A stretch of 64,000 bases of DNA from the NCBI GenBank assembly GCA_964484205.1, contig CAZAEZ010000006.1, forward strand, positions 1 to 64,000, in the 5' to 3' direction. Positions 8,732-17,849 of this stretch are shown here, piece by piece; within the stretch, counting starts at the first letter, position 1; every line of letters starts with the position of its first letter. This DNA comes from M3007 sp964484205. GTDB taxonomy: Bacteria > Bacteroidota > Bacteroidia > Chitinophagales > Saprospiraceae. The position numbers and the translations under genes were made by a program. The notes under the pieces are model-generated. The model was given only the letters and a program-made list of their open reading frames with translations, did no database searches and was not told the DNA's origin.

Positions 8732-9204
8732 GCAGGCTCGTTTTCCGCTATAAATTTTGCCAGGTTTTTCCGGGCCATGCCTTGCACCTTGCCCCGGATC
8801 ATACCCGTCCAGCCGAACAACATACCCGGCAAACCCAAGGCCTGGCGTGCCCAGTTGTAAAAGCTGAACCGGTCCGTTTGCTTTACAATTTTTCCGTTTT
8901 CAAAGGCAAACTCCGAGCGAATCCGGTTGACCACCAGCCGGCCCGTCGCCGAAAAGGTGTACCGGGCCTCCCATTCGGCGCTGCCCTGCCGGTCGTCGGC
9001 CTGAATGTTGGAAAACGTCAGCTCCAGGTCTTTGCCCCGGCGGATGAGCATTTCCCACATCGCGCGCACTTCAGCAGCGTTCAGGTCTTGAAAAACCGGG
9101 TCGGTGAAACTGGCGGTGTCGGCATAGCAGGCCTGCATGGTTGCGTAGTCTTTGTTTTGAAAAGCCTGGTAGAAGGTTTGGAGGAGATGCGCGTTTGCAT
9201 GCAT
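8728..9204 (-). CDS. SnoaL-like / NTF2-fold protein
   Basis: The 158-residue protein matches the NTF2/SnoaL pattern: an N-terminal helix with FYQAFQNKDYATMQACYAD (about 11-29), then TASFTDPVF, MWEMLIRRG, and curved-sheet strands (SAEWEARYTF, RSEFAFENGKIVKQTDRFSFYNW). Members range from polyketide cyclases to binding proteins or limonene-epoxide-hydrolase-like enzymes, so no reaction is assigned. The C-terminal 40 residues (LPGMLFGWTGMIRGKVQGMA) are seen in many small bacterial members. It overlaps the next gene by 4 bases. Confidence 0.75.
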   Translation of the reverse strand: MHANAHLLQTFYQAFQNKDYATMQACYADTASFTDPVFQDLNAAEVRAMWEMLIRRGKDLELTFSNIQADDRQGSAEWEARYTFSATGRLVVNRIRSEFAFENGKIVKQTDRFSFYNWARQALGLPGMLFGWTGMIRGKVQGMARKNLAKFIAENEPA

Positions 9205-9256
9205 TTTGACAAGTTTTTTTTTAAAAAATTTGACAGGATTAACAAGATTTTCAAGT

Positions 9257-10228
9257 TTATCCTGGCGCCTGGCCTCCCGTACTGGCCGAATAAATCAATA
9301 TCACATTAATCAAAATATACACCGACGTAATTGTGAAATACGCGCGCCGGTCAAACCGGGCCGATTTTTTAGGATTGCCGTTTTTCCAGATGCGCAGCGA
9401 AATAACCGAAAACACAATGCACAGGAGCATGGAAACATAGGTCAGAATGTGGAGTTTGTCCACCAGGGTAAACGTGGTGGATTGCGGCAAAATGGAGTCG
9501 ACGATGTACTTGTTCCCCACAGCAGCAAACAAGCCGCCGACGGAAAGCCCGAAGCGCGGGTCCACGTCGATCGGGTCAATGAAAAAAACCAGGGCCGAGA
9601 TGAAAAAAGCCACGTACATGCCCGTAAACAGCGAAAAGAAAAGGCCCCAACTTTTCCGGGTGATGAAGAGCGTAATTGAAGCATGCGGGTAGGCGCTGCT
9701 GTCGGAAAGGCCGGGATCGCCGTAGGTGGTGGCGTATTTTTTGCCGCCGGAGGTGATCTCAAAGCGCTCAATTTGCCAGTTGGAGATGATCAGGTGCTCG
9801 TCGAGCCGGGTGTTCAGGCTGTCGGCCACATACACCATGGATTCGATATCCTTGTCGCTTTCCTCCAGTTCGATGGTCAGCCGCTGGGCATCGAAAGGGA
9901 AGCGGCGGATGTCCCAGTCTTTTTTGATCTCGGCGGTCACTTTTTTTCCGGCCCAGTAGACGCCGTTTTTTTCTTCCAAAAAATCGAGGCTGTAATCCAC
10001 ATCCTTGGCATTGGGAATTTCCAGGGTTTCCAGGGGACTGAGTGTGGAGTCGCGGTAATTGAACCACACCCAGAATTGTGCGGAAAAACTTTTTTCCGCC
10101 AGGTTGATGTCGTACACGTCATTGACGAAGGCCCCGATCCGCACCGTGTCGGGTTGTGCCGGTGCAGGGTTGCAAAAAAGGAGGAACAACGCAGCAATTG
10201 ACAGCCAGGTAGCAATGCGGATTTTCAT
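9257..10228 (-). CDS. Pentameric ligand-gated ion channel (Cys-loop-type) homologue 1
   Basis: The 323-residue protein has a signal peptide (about 1-24), then an extracellular ligand-binding-type beta-sandwich with the SFSAQFWVWFNY strand (47-58) and the superfamily FPFDAQRLTIELE motif (110-122). As in other prokaryotic members there is no Cys pair. Four hydrophobic segments follow: M1 about 195-217, M2 about 225-246, M3 about 254-281, M4 about 296-315. The putative M2 contains NKYIVD, so the pore would carry charges. A paralogue with the same layout lies at 25959-26906. Ligand and ion selectivity cannot be read from sequence. The gene lies 48 bases after the TMTC-like gene. Confidence 0.8.
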   Translation of the reverse strand: MKIRIATWLSIAALFLLFCNPAPAQPDTVRIGAFVNDVYDINLAEKSFSAQFWVWFNYRDSTLSPLETLEIPNAKDVDYSLDFLEEKNGVYWAGKKVTAEIKKDWDIRRFPFDAQRLTIELEESDKDIESMVYVADSLNTRLDEHLIISNWQIERFEITSGGKKYATTYGDPGLSDSSAYPHASITLFITRKSWGLFFSLFTGMYVAFFISALVFFIDPIDVDPRFGLSVGGLFAAVGNKYIVDSILPQSTTFTLVDKLHILTYVSMLLCIVFSVISLRIWKNGNPKKSARFDRRAYFTITSVYILINVILIYSASTGGQAPG

Positions 10229-10276
10229 GGTGTAGTCGAAGGTGTTTTTAAACAGTACGGCGGCATAATACGGTTT

Positions 10277-12286
10277 TTATCGGGCTTGGCCCGCAGCTGC
10301 CTGAATGGCCTGCAAGCGCTGTTGCATTTCGGCGGCTTTTGCGGCGTTGCCCTGCGTCATGTACACATCCGACAGGGCCTGCACGATGTTGGGGTCCATC
10401 GGGTAGTTGCGCAGCCCGTATTCGAGAAAGGCAATGGCGCCGTTGTAATCCACATATTTTTTGAAATACAAGCCGTACCCGATCCGATGGCAAAAGGCAT
10501 TGTACACATTGGGGTCCCAACCCTGCTGGAGCGATTTGAGCACGTCCAGCACGTATACCAGCAGTTCGTTGTTGTACGATTGTTTTTGCAGCAGGTTTTC
10601 AAAGGCGCCGAGCAGTTTGTCCAGTTGCCGGTCTTCCCGGAAATAGGCGCCGGCAATGGCGGCTTTCAGCACGGCGGCCTGTTTGTAGGCGGGATAAATT
10701 TCAAGCGCATGATCGACGTGGCGTTCCGCATCTTCGAGTAATGCTTTTTTCTCTGCTACGGCAGTAACGCTGGTAGAATCCTGCAGCCCGACATATTTTT
10801 CATAGTACAGCATGTTGGCGTAATAGAAATTGGCCCGGTAACTATTGGGCGCTATCTGCATCGCCGATTCCACCAGCCCCTCACCCTTGCCGCCCCAGTC
10901 GGGCAAGCGCAATTCGATGATAACCGCATACGCCAAAACAATGATGCCCAGCAAAGCGGCGCCCAATGCAGTAGGCCGGCCGGCCGGTTTTTGGAGCCAT
11001 TCCGGCAATTTTTCGGCCAGCAGCCAGGCCAGCAGCAGGCAAAACCCGACGGACGGCATGTACAGGTAGCGCTCGTTCATGAAGGTGCTGGTGTCGACAA
11101 ACAGGTTGGACACCACGCTGAGCGTCAGCAAAAAATACAAAATGCTGTAGGCGGGTACCCGGGCGCGGGCGCCGGCGGGCGCCGTTCGAACCGACCACAG
11201 CTGCCGCACCGCCCAAATGCCCATTGCCAGGTAAATGCCCAGGGAGAGGCCGGCCCGCCAGTCGCTCCAGTTTACTTTCGGCACGTGGTAGGGGTAATAG
11301 TCGTGCGTCAGCGGATAGGGCACAAACAACAGTTTCAAATCCCAGCCGAGGGAAAGAAAAATGGTGGCCAGTTTTTCCATGGGGTTCATGCCCGAAAACG
11401 GGTTGAAGATCAGGTCGTCGGATGGCTTGCCCTGGTGCATGAAATAGCCCAGCGCCAGAGCACGTACCACGAGAAACAGCCCGGTGGCGCCCAACAGCGC
11501 CGTGAGGCCCGTGGCTACCCGCCCGGCAGGTATTTTGGTAAACAACCAAAGCGTCAGGGGGATGACCGCCAGGTAGGTCACGGCATTTTCTTTCGACAGC
11601 AAGCCGAGGAACAAACCCAACGCCGAAGCCCCCAACCAGCGCCTTTGCCCGCTATCGCCGTATTTGATCATGCCGTATAGCGCGTACAGGCTGAACAGCA
11701 GGGCCAGAATTTCGTCGCGGCCCTTGATGTTGGCTACCACTTCGGTGTGCAGCGGGTGCAGCAAAAACAGGGCTGCCGCCAAAAATGGAAGCGTGAAATA
11801 CCAGGCGCTGTCCCTGTGCGGCGGAAAAAGGCCGGTCAGAATCCGGTAGAGCAAAACCCCGGTGGCGCCGTACAACAGCACATTGATCAGGTGGGCAATC
11901 CAGGGATGATCTTTCCCGAAAAGGCCGACTTCCAGAGCAAAAGTGGCGACAGGAACAGGGCGGTAGCGGCCGCCTTCGATCATCAGATTGGGGTCTTTGT
12001 AGTAGCCCAGCAGGCTGTCGTTGGCGAAAATTTCCCGCAAGCCCGCAAAGCCTTTTTGAACAAAAATATTGTCCCAGATAAACAATTGGTCGTCTTGTAA
12101 ATAGCCAAATCCGACGGTCATGCCGTAGGCAACCAGCGCCAAAACAAACAGGCTGAGCGCCGGAATACGATGGGCCTGCCAGAACCCGGGCGTCAGCACA
12201 ACGGTATGTTGGGCTGCAGTGGTTGGGCGTTTGGCCGGGCCGGCAGGTTGGGCGGCAGGTTTCGGCTTGTTCGGTTTCCGTTTCAT
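10277..12286 (-). CDS. TMTC-like membrane mannosyltransferase with C-terminal TPRs
   Basis: The 669-residue protein has about ten membrane helices and a large C-terminal TPR region. After a basic Pro/Ala-rich start it has a first membrane helix and the acidic DDQLFIWDN motif (about 70-78), typical of the first luminal/periplasmic loop of GT39/TMTC-type dolichol-phosphate-sugar glycosyltransferases. GGRYRPVPVATFALE and AHLINVLLYGATG match the same family. TPR-like helices run over the last ~170 residues. The ATG at 12286 is preferred over upstream starts because the longer N-terminus overlaps the promoter region. It probably glycosylates proteins at the periplasmic face, by family analogy. Confidence 0.75.
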   Translation of the reverse strand: MKRKPNKPKPAAQPAGPAKRPTTAAQHTVVLTPGFWQAHRIPALSLFVLALVAYGMTVGFGYLQDDQLFIWDNIFVQKGFAGLREIFANDSLLGYYKDPNLMIEGGRYRPVPVATFALEVGLFGKDHPWIAHLINVLLYGATGVLLYRILTGLFPPHRDSAWYFTLPFLAAALFLLHPLHTEVVANIKGRDEILALLFSLYALYGMIKYGDSGQRRWLGASALGLFLGLLSKENAVTYLAVIPLTLWLFTKIPAGRVATGLTALLGATGLFLVVRALALGYFMHQGKPSDDLIFNPFSGMNPMEKLATIFLSLGWDLKLLFVPYPLTHDYYPYHVPKVNWSDWRAGLSLGIYLAMGIWAVRQLWSVRTAPAGARARVPAYSILYFLLTLSVVSNLFVDTSTFMNERYLYMPSVGFCLLLAWLLAEKLPEWLQKPAGRPTALGAALLGIIVLAYAVIIELRLPDWGGKGEGLVESAMQIAPNSYRANFYYANMLYYEKYVGLQDSTSVTAVAEKKALLEDAERHVDHALEIYPAYKQAAVLKAAIAGAYFREDRQLDKLLGAFENLLQKQSYNNELLVYVLDVLKSLQQGWDPNVYNAFCHRIGYGLYFKKYVDYNGAIAFLEYGLRNYPMDPNIVQALSDVYMTQGNAAKAAEMQQRLQAIQAAAGQAR

Positions 12287-12341
12287 AATGTGCAAATAAC
12301 GCCTTGGTTGGGCGGCAGATAAGGTTGTCGAAAAAGAATAC

Positions 12342-12349
12342 CAAAGGTA
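12342..12349 (-). promoter_or_regulatory. Candidate -7 box TACCTTTG for the TMTC-like gene
   Basis: This is a perfect TAnnTTTG on the minus strand, 55 bases upstream of the ATG at 12286. It lies in the divergent region shared with the POT transporter gene, which itself has a one-mismatch box (CATCTTTG, 12413-12420) on the plus strand. Confidence 0.4.
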
Positions 12350-12442
12350 TTGGGAAGGGCGCTCAGTTGGACATTCATTTTTCGAAAAGGATACTCGATT
12401 TTCAAATTTTCCCATCTTTGGCGCACACAAAACGACAACAAC

Positions 12443-13984
12443 ATGAGCGAGTCATCTAAAATCCGCCTCAAAGAATTCCCCGCGTCCTTCTGGGCCGTCA
12501 ATACGATGGAAATTTTTGAACGTATGGCCTGGTACGGTTTTTTTGCCGTTTCCTCCCTGTACATCACCGGGCCGGTCAGCGAGGGCGCCCTCGGTTTTTC
12601 CGATGAAGATCGCGGCGTGCTGCAAGGCGTTGTCACCTTTTTCCTTTATCTGTTTCCGGTGGTAACCGGCGCCCTGGCCGACCGCTACGGCTACAAGCGC
12701 ATGTTTTTTGCCGCCTACCTGGTGCTGGTACCCGCCTATTTTCTGCTCGGGCAGTTTAAAACATTTCCCACGTTTTTCCTGGCATTCATGTTGGTGGCTG
12801 TGGGCGCCGCCATGTTCAAACCTGTGGTCGTAGGCACTGTTTCCCGCGTGACCTCTGAGCGCACCGCCTCCATGGGCTTCGGTATTTTTTACATGATGGT
12901 CAACATCGGCGGCTTCCTCGGGCCGGTTGTAGCCGGCGTGGTGCGCGGTTGGGATTGGAAATATGTGTTCATCGCTTCCTCCTGCTGGATCGCCGTGAAT
13001 TTTATCATCCTCAGCCTGTTTTTCAAAGAACCAACCGACGAAAGCAAATCGGCAAACCCGCGCAGTTTGAAAAAAGTGCTGTCCGACATGGTGGAAGTGC
13101 TCGGCAACGGCCGGTTTTTTCTGTTTGTCTTCGGCTTGCTCGCATTTCTGGTGCTCGGCTCAAAATATACCTCCGACGGCAGTTTCACCTGGACGCACAT
13201 CTGGATGATCTCGGGCGCCTGGGTGGTGCTCAACTTTGTGTATGATTTTATTTTAAAAAACAATGCGAACGCAGACCGGCACTGGCTGCTGCAACCCATG
13301 AAACTCGGCGACTGGCGCTTCGGGCTCTTTCTGCTGCTGATGTCGGGCTTCTGGACCTGCTTCAACCAGATCTTCTACACCCTGCCGCTGCATATCCGCG
13401 ATTTTACCGATACCTCCGACGTACTGCGGGCGATCAACGGTTTTTTGAACGGCATCGGGCTCACTGATTTTGCCGCTTCGCTGAACAGCTCCATGAAAAC
13501 GGAAGGGCAGATCAACCCCGAGTACATGATCAACTTCAACGCCGGCGCGATCATCGTGTTCCAGGTGCTGGTGTCGTACCTGGTCACGCGCCTGAAGCCG
13601 TTCACCACCATCTTCTGGGGTACGGTGATCTCCATTGTCAGTTTCTCGGTGTTGATATTTGGCCACACCGGCTGGATCGTGCTGGCGGGCATCATCATTT
13701 TTTCCTTCGGTGAAATGATGGCCAGCCCGAAAGCAAAAGAATACACCGGCCGGATCGCTCCGCCCGACAAGGTGGCCATGTACATGGGTTATTTTTACTG
13801 GTGCGTGGCGCTGGGCAATTTGTTTGGCGGTATCCTTTCGGGACAACTCTACGCCAGGTTCGGCGTAAACGGCAGCCAGCAACCCGGCACCATGTGGGCC
13901 ATTTTTGCCCTGCTTGCCCTGTTCACGGCCCTGGCGATTTTTGCCTACGACCGGCTGGTGATCAAACGGGTGGATGCTAATTGA
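12443..13984 (+). CDS. Proton-dependent oligopeptide (POT/PTR2) family MFS transporter
   Basis: This 513-residue inner-membrane protein has about 12-14 helices. The N-terminal EIFERMAWYGF (about 18-28) corresponds to the POT-signature ExxERFxYYG, which couples proton movement. ALADRYGYKRMFF is the MFS motif between helices 2 and 3, and FYMMVNIGGFLGPVVAG the second POT-type signature. Peptide/proton symport is the family activity, but some Bacteroidota members have other substrates. The ATG at 12443 avoids an implausible charged extension that overlaps the promoter region. Confidence 0.85.
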   Translation: MSESSKIRLKEFPASFWAVNTMEIFERMAWYGFFAVSSLYITGPVSEGALGFSDEDRGVLQGVVTFFLYLFPVVTGALADRYGYKRMFFAAYLVLVPAYFLLGQFKTFPTFFLAFMLVAVGAAMFKPVVVGTVSRVTSERTASMGFGIFYMMVNIGGFLGPVVAGVVRGWDWKYVFIASSCWIAVNFIILSLFFKEPTDESKSANPRSLKKVLSDMVEVLGNGRFFLFVFGLLAFLVLGSKYTSDGSFTWTHIWMISGAWVVLNFVYDFILKNNANADRHWLLQPMKLGDWRFGLFLLLMSGFWTCFNQIFYTLPLHIRDFTDTSDVLRAINGFLNGIGLTDFAASLNSSMKTEGQINPEYMINFNAGAIIVFQVLVSYLVTRLKPFTTIFWGTVISIVSFSVLIFGHTGWIVLAGIIIFSFGEMMASPKAKEYTGRIAPPDKVAMYMGYFYWCVALGNLFGGILSGQLYARFGVNGSQQPGTMWAIFALLALFTALAIFAYDRLVIKRVDAN

Positions 13985-14009
13985 GGGTATTAAAAAAAGT
14001 CATTGGGGG

Positions 14010-14094
14010 CATACTACTGGACATTTAGACCTTCCAGGTTTCGCAAACCTGGAAGGTCTGAGCGCGTCCGAAAAACAAAATGTCCAGTAGTATG
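14010..14094. mobile_element. MITE-like element B, complete copy (TIR CATACTACTGGACAT)
   Basis: The 85-bp element has 15-bp perfect terminal inverted repeats (14010-14024 and 14080-14094). It is flanked by a perfect 9-bp direct repeat cattggggg (14001-14009 and 14095-14103), a target-site duplication. It contains a perfect hairpin at 14027-14059 (15-bp arms, loop cgc) that differs from the hairpin at 1-33 only by inversion of the loop. It sits between the convergent POT transporter and DUF5682 genes and may also act as a terminator there. Confidence 0.8.
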
Positions 14095-14112
14095 CATTGG
14101 GGGTCATTAGGG

Positions 14113-16365
14113 TCATTTGGGATGCTGAAAAAACAGCTCCAGCAAAGGCCGCACCAAGGCAACCCGCTCCGGGTCCAATGTTTCCTGCACGTCATTATCA
14201 GCGGAACGCGCGGTGGGTGCAGTGCGCGCCAAATCCAGCATTTTTTCCCGTTCGGGGTCGCTGAATCGGCTGAACGTGCGGCGCAACACCGGCAACATTT
14301 CAGGAAACACCGCAGCATCCAAACCGCCCACCCATGCATCCAGTATTTGCCAAAGGGCAGGCTGGTGAAGCAGCAACAGGCCGCTCCCGTGTAAAAAACC
14401 GTCGAGCCATTGGGCCGCTTCCAGTGTCGGCTGCGCCCGCGAGAGCCTGAACTGCATGGTGACCGCCGTTTCGGCTGTTGTTTTTGCTTTTTGTTCAAGC
14501 AGCAAGCGGCTGCTCAGGCCGGCCAGAAGCGGTACCGCATGGGTTGAAATCCGGGTCAGCGCAGCCTGCCAGGCAGCCGCGTAGGCCTCGGGTCGCCACA
14601 GGTGAATACCCCGGTTGACGGCCAGCACATTCCTGAGAATTTCTGCGGCCACCGTTTCGTCGATACCCCGGCAGGCTGCCGGAAGTTGAATGCAGAGGCG
14701 CGGCACAATTTGCCCGAGCAGCTGCTCGATGCCTTCCAGATCGAGTTGGCGTGCATTTCCGTAGCGCAGTACTTCCACCAGCGGAAGTACGGTTTGTGCG
14801 AGGTCAAGACTGTCTTGCGCCAAAGCCGTCACGGTGCGCAGTTTTTTCACCAGCGCAGGCAAGGCGGCTCCCAGGTCGGCCTTCAGTACGGTATCGAGCA
14901 GACCCACCAGTTCGGACAGGCGATTGGTTTGCCGCATCCGATACACGGCCTTGCGGCCGGCCGCCACCTCAACCGTGTTGCCCAGCGCCCCGGCTTCGAC
15001 GAGCTGAATTTCAAAATCGGGCAGCCACTGGAGTGTCCAGTGCTCGTGAAAGCCGCCCTCTTTCCGGCCGCCGACCGCCTCCGGCTTGCCCCAGGGAATG
15101 TCGAGAAGCCGGAGCCGGTGGAGCAGCCTGCTTTTTTGCAAATGCGCAGTCTCGCGCAAATCGAGCTGGAGGTTTTGGGCTTCCGTTTGCAACTTCAGGC
15201 GGGCGCTGCGCACCTGTGCGTCAAAATCGGCCCGCAACGGTACCAGCGGCGTGGAAGGCGGTACGGCGCCCAGCACATCGCCGGTTACCAGCTGTTGTTC
15301 GATCAGTTCGTACGGTTTTTCAGCCCCTTCGCAAAGCACGGTAATTGCCGCCTCGCGCAGTTCCTCCACACCAGGCAGGGCGGTGTGGCGCAGCACGGCA
15401 AGGGTTTCCGACAAGCGCACCGCTTCGATCACCTGCGACGCGGCGGCGGCCAGATCTTTAGCTCGAAGCAACTGTGCCGCTTTGGGAAACCAAAGGACAT
15501 GCGGCGCCTTGTCACCGGATGCGCCCGCCGTACAATCCCAGAGAATCTGGTACCAGGCAGGCGCCAATACGCCGGCGCCGTAGCCGCTTTGCGCAGCCAG
15601 CCGGTCGAAGGACCAGGGTATCCAGGTCGACTGGGTTTTGACTTTTTTCAGGCCTTTCAGCAGGGCTTTGTCGGCAGTGCTTTTTATCTGCGGCGTGTCG
15701 GCCAGGGCCGGGCTGTGCCAGGCGCCGCACACAACGGCTATTTTTTCAAAACCCTCTTTTTGCGCCTTGCGCAAACACTGGCGCATATGCGCTTCGCGCA
15801 AAAGGGTTTCGCGGCTCTCGGCAACTCCCCGGCGTGCTTTTTCTTCGCGCAATGCCTGCATCAGGTTTAAAACCACGGCAAAGGTATCTCCCGGGTGCGC
15901 CGGAGTTCGCTCAAACATTGCTTCCCACCAGCGTTCCGGGTCGGAATAACCGGCCAGCCGGGCAATTTCGGCGAAGGGGTCGACGGGGGCCTCCGGGTCC
16001 GCCCATCCCAATTGCAGCTGAACAGCGCCCTCCGGTTCCGGGCGCAGGGCAAAGGTCAGTTCCATCGGGAGGTCCATGAACCGCACCGGAATGTTGTGCC
16101 GGAGCCCGAACAGGATAGCCTGCCATTCCGGCGAAAATTCCGCAAACGGGAAAAAGGAGGCCTGATGCAAGTTTTTGGGATTGTACACCAGCAGAGCTAC
16201 CGGTGGCTGCATGGCCGGATCGTTCACCAGGTGCAGCAAGGCGTCCCCCTCCGGCGGTCCTTCGATCAGGATCAGGTCGGGTGGCGCCGCTTCCAGGGCC
16301 AGCAGCATGCTGTGGGCCGAGCCGGGGCCGTGGTGGCGAATACCGAAGAAAGTGGGTTGGCGCAT
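14113..16365 (-). CDS. DUF5682 family protein
   Basis: This 750-residue cytoplasmic protein opens with FFGIRHHGPGSAHSM (about 5-19) and LILIEGPPEGDALL (about 30-43), and has AVVCGAWHSPAL near residue 225. These motifs are typical of the large DUF5682 proteins. Elsewhere they are usually found in a cluster with a MoxR-type AAA ATPase, a VWA-domain protein and a DUF5691/SWIM protein. None of those partners is adjacent here: the neighbours are a MITE and a divergent cytochrome c gene. The start at 16365 places the conserved HHGPG motif at the N-terminus as in the family. The biochemical function is unknown. Confidence 0.75.
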   Translation of the reverse strand: MRQPTFFGIRHHGPGSAHSMLLALEAAPPDLILIEGPPEGDALLHLVNDPAMQPPVALLVYNPKNLHQASFFPFAEFSPEWQAILFGLRHNIPVRFMDLPMELTFALRPEPEGAVQLQLGWADPEAPVDPFAEIARLAGYSDPERWWEAMFERTPAHPGDTFAVVLNLMQALREEKARRGVAESRETLLREAHMRQCLRKAQKEGFEKIAVVCGAWHSPALADTPQIKSTADKALLKGLKKVKTQSTWIPWSFDRLAAQSGYGAGVLAPAWYQILWDCTAGASGDKAPHVLWFPKAAQLLRAKDLAAAASQVIEAVRLSETLAVLRHTALPGVEELREAAITVLCEGAEKPYELIEQQLVTGDVLGAVPPSTPLVPLRADFDAQVRSARLKLQTEAQNLQLDLRETAHLQKSRLLHRLRLLDIPWGKPEAVGGRKEGGFHEHWTLQWLPDFEIQLVEAGALGNTVEVAAGRKAVYRMRQTNRLSELVGLLDTVLKADLGAALPALVKKLRTVTALAQDSLDLAQTVLPLVEVLRYGNARQLDLEGIEQLLGQIVPRLCIQLPAACRGIDETVAAEILRNVLAVNRGIHLWRPEAYAAAWQAALTRISTHAVPLLAGLSSRLLLEQKAKTTAETAVTMQFRLSRAQPTLEAAQWLDGFLHGSGLLLLHQPALWQILDAWVGGLDAAVFPEMLPVLRRTFSRFSDPEREKMLDLARTAPTARSADNDVQETLDPERVALVRPLLELFFQHPK

Positions 16366-16463
16366 GGTTTTTACAAAATAGATTAACCCGGAATATCCGA
16401 AATTTGTTTGAACCAAAACATCCGTTCCAGTTGTTTCAAAACGCAAACTGCGATCCACAAGCC

Positions 16464-17843
16464 ATGGCCAAAATACAACTTGCCGCTCTATTCCTGCTCT
16501 TGCTGCTTGCTTTGGGCAACACCGACAACCCCGCTCCGTCCGGCGCCATTGCCATCCCGCCATCCCCGCAACGCGCCGGCGATCCGGCCGCCGGCTATGA
16601 TTATTTGCTGTACGGCGATATGGTGGGCCGCGGCATTCCCCTTGCCGTATTCCGGCAGGTATCTGGCGGCGACAGCCCCGACGACCTGGGCCGCACCGGC
16701 GACAGCCAGGGCATCCCGTTCCGCTACAACGTGGTGGAGGCCCCCAACGGCGTTAAAGTAGTGGCGCCCACCTGCCTGAATTGCCACGCTGAAAAACTCA
16801 ATGGTGCACTCATCATCGGCCTGGGCAACAACACCAGCGACCATACCTACGACCATGCGGGCAATTTTCGCGCAGCGGATTTTGCCGTGCAACTGCGCTT
16901 CGGCAACAAATCGCCCGAGTGGGAAGCCTATTTCCCGCTCAGCCGCGGCTACAAAGCCGTGGGCCCCTACATTCAAACCAAGGTGCGGGGCCCCAATCCG
17001 GCGGATAAAATTTTTGCCGCGCTGGCCGCCCACCGCAATGCCGACGACCTGCGCTGGCTGCCCGAAGCGCAATTCGAAGTGCCCGTGGAGGTGGTGCCTA
17101 CCGATGTGCCGGCCTGGTGGCTGCTCAAGAAAAAACACGCCCTGTACTACAACGGCCTGGGCACCGGCGACTTTGCCCGGCTCTCCTCCGCCTCCGGCAT
17201 GCTGGTGATGGCCGACAGTGCCGAAGCCCGCCGGATCGACGAAAAAATGGTCGACCTGATCGCCTGGATCCGCACGATCGAACCGCCGGCCTATCCCTTC
17301 CCGGTCGACGCGGCACTGGCTGCGCAAGGGAAACTGCTTTTTGAAAAAACCTGCAAAAAATGCCACGGCACGTATGGCGACGACGCATCGTACCCCAACC
17401 TGGTGGTCAAACTCGACCTTGTGGGCACCGACAGCATGCTCGCAGCAGCTTACCGGCAGTATCCGGAGTACACCGAGTGGTACAACCGCAGCTGGTTTGC
17501 GCAGGGGCCTTACGGTGCAGCACTCCGGCCTACCCGGGGCTACGTGGCCCCGCCGCTCGACGGGGTGTGGGCCACAGCGCCCTACCTGCACAACGGCTCG
17601 GTGCCCACCATTGCCGACCTGCTCGACAGCCCACAACGGCCCGCGTACTGGAAACGCTCCTTCGACAACAGCGACTACGACCCTGAAAAACTGGGCTGGC
17701 ACTACAGCGCCGAAACCGGAAAAACCGACAGCGAAACCTACGACACCACCCTGCCGGGCTACGGGAACGGCGGGCATACCTTTGGCGATAAACTAACTGC
17801 GGAAGAGCGCAATGCTGTGCTGGAATATTTGAAAACGCTCTGA
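16464..17843 (+). CDS. Secreted di-heme cytochrome c
   Basis: The 459-residue protein has a short signal peptide (MAKIQLAALFLLLLLALG) and two c-type heme sites, CLNCH (104-108) and CKKCH (297-301). The C-terminal half has a typical cytochrome c fold with a final ALRPTRGYVAPPLDGVWATAP region and YLHNGSVPTIADLL, which supplies distal ligand-type residues as in di-heme oxidoreductases of the YhjA/MauG neighbourhood. It should lie in the periplasm or on the outer membrane. The redox partner is unknown. It is divergent from the DUF5682 gene (98-base gap), and no heme-maturation genes are nearby. Confidence 0.8.
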   Translation: MAKIQLAALFLLLLLALGNTDNPAPSGAIAIPPSPQRAGDPAAGYDYLLYGDMVGRGIPLAVFRQVSGGDSPDDLGRTGDSQGIPFRYNVVEAPNGVKVVAPTCLNCHAEKLNGALIIGLGNNTSDHTYDHAGNFRAADFAVQLRFGNKSPEWEAYFPLSRGYKAVGPYIQTKVRGPNPADKIFAALAAHRNADDLRWLPEAQFEVPVEVVPTDVPAWWLLKKKHALYYNGLGTGDFARLSSASGMLVMADSAEARRIDEKMVDLIAWIRTIEPPAYPFPVDAALAAQGKLLFEKTCKKCHGTYGDDASYPNLVVKLDLVGTDSMLAAAYRQYPEYTEWYNRSWFAQGPYGAALRPTRGYVAPPLDGVWATAPYLHNGSVPTIADLLDSPQRPAYWKRSFDNSDYDPEKLGWHYSAETGKTDSETYDTTLPGYGNGGHTFGDKLTAEERNAVLEYLKTL

Positions 17844-17849
17844 GCCCGA

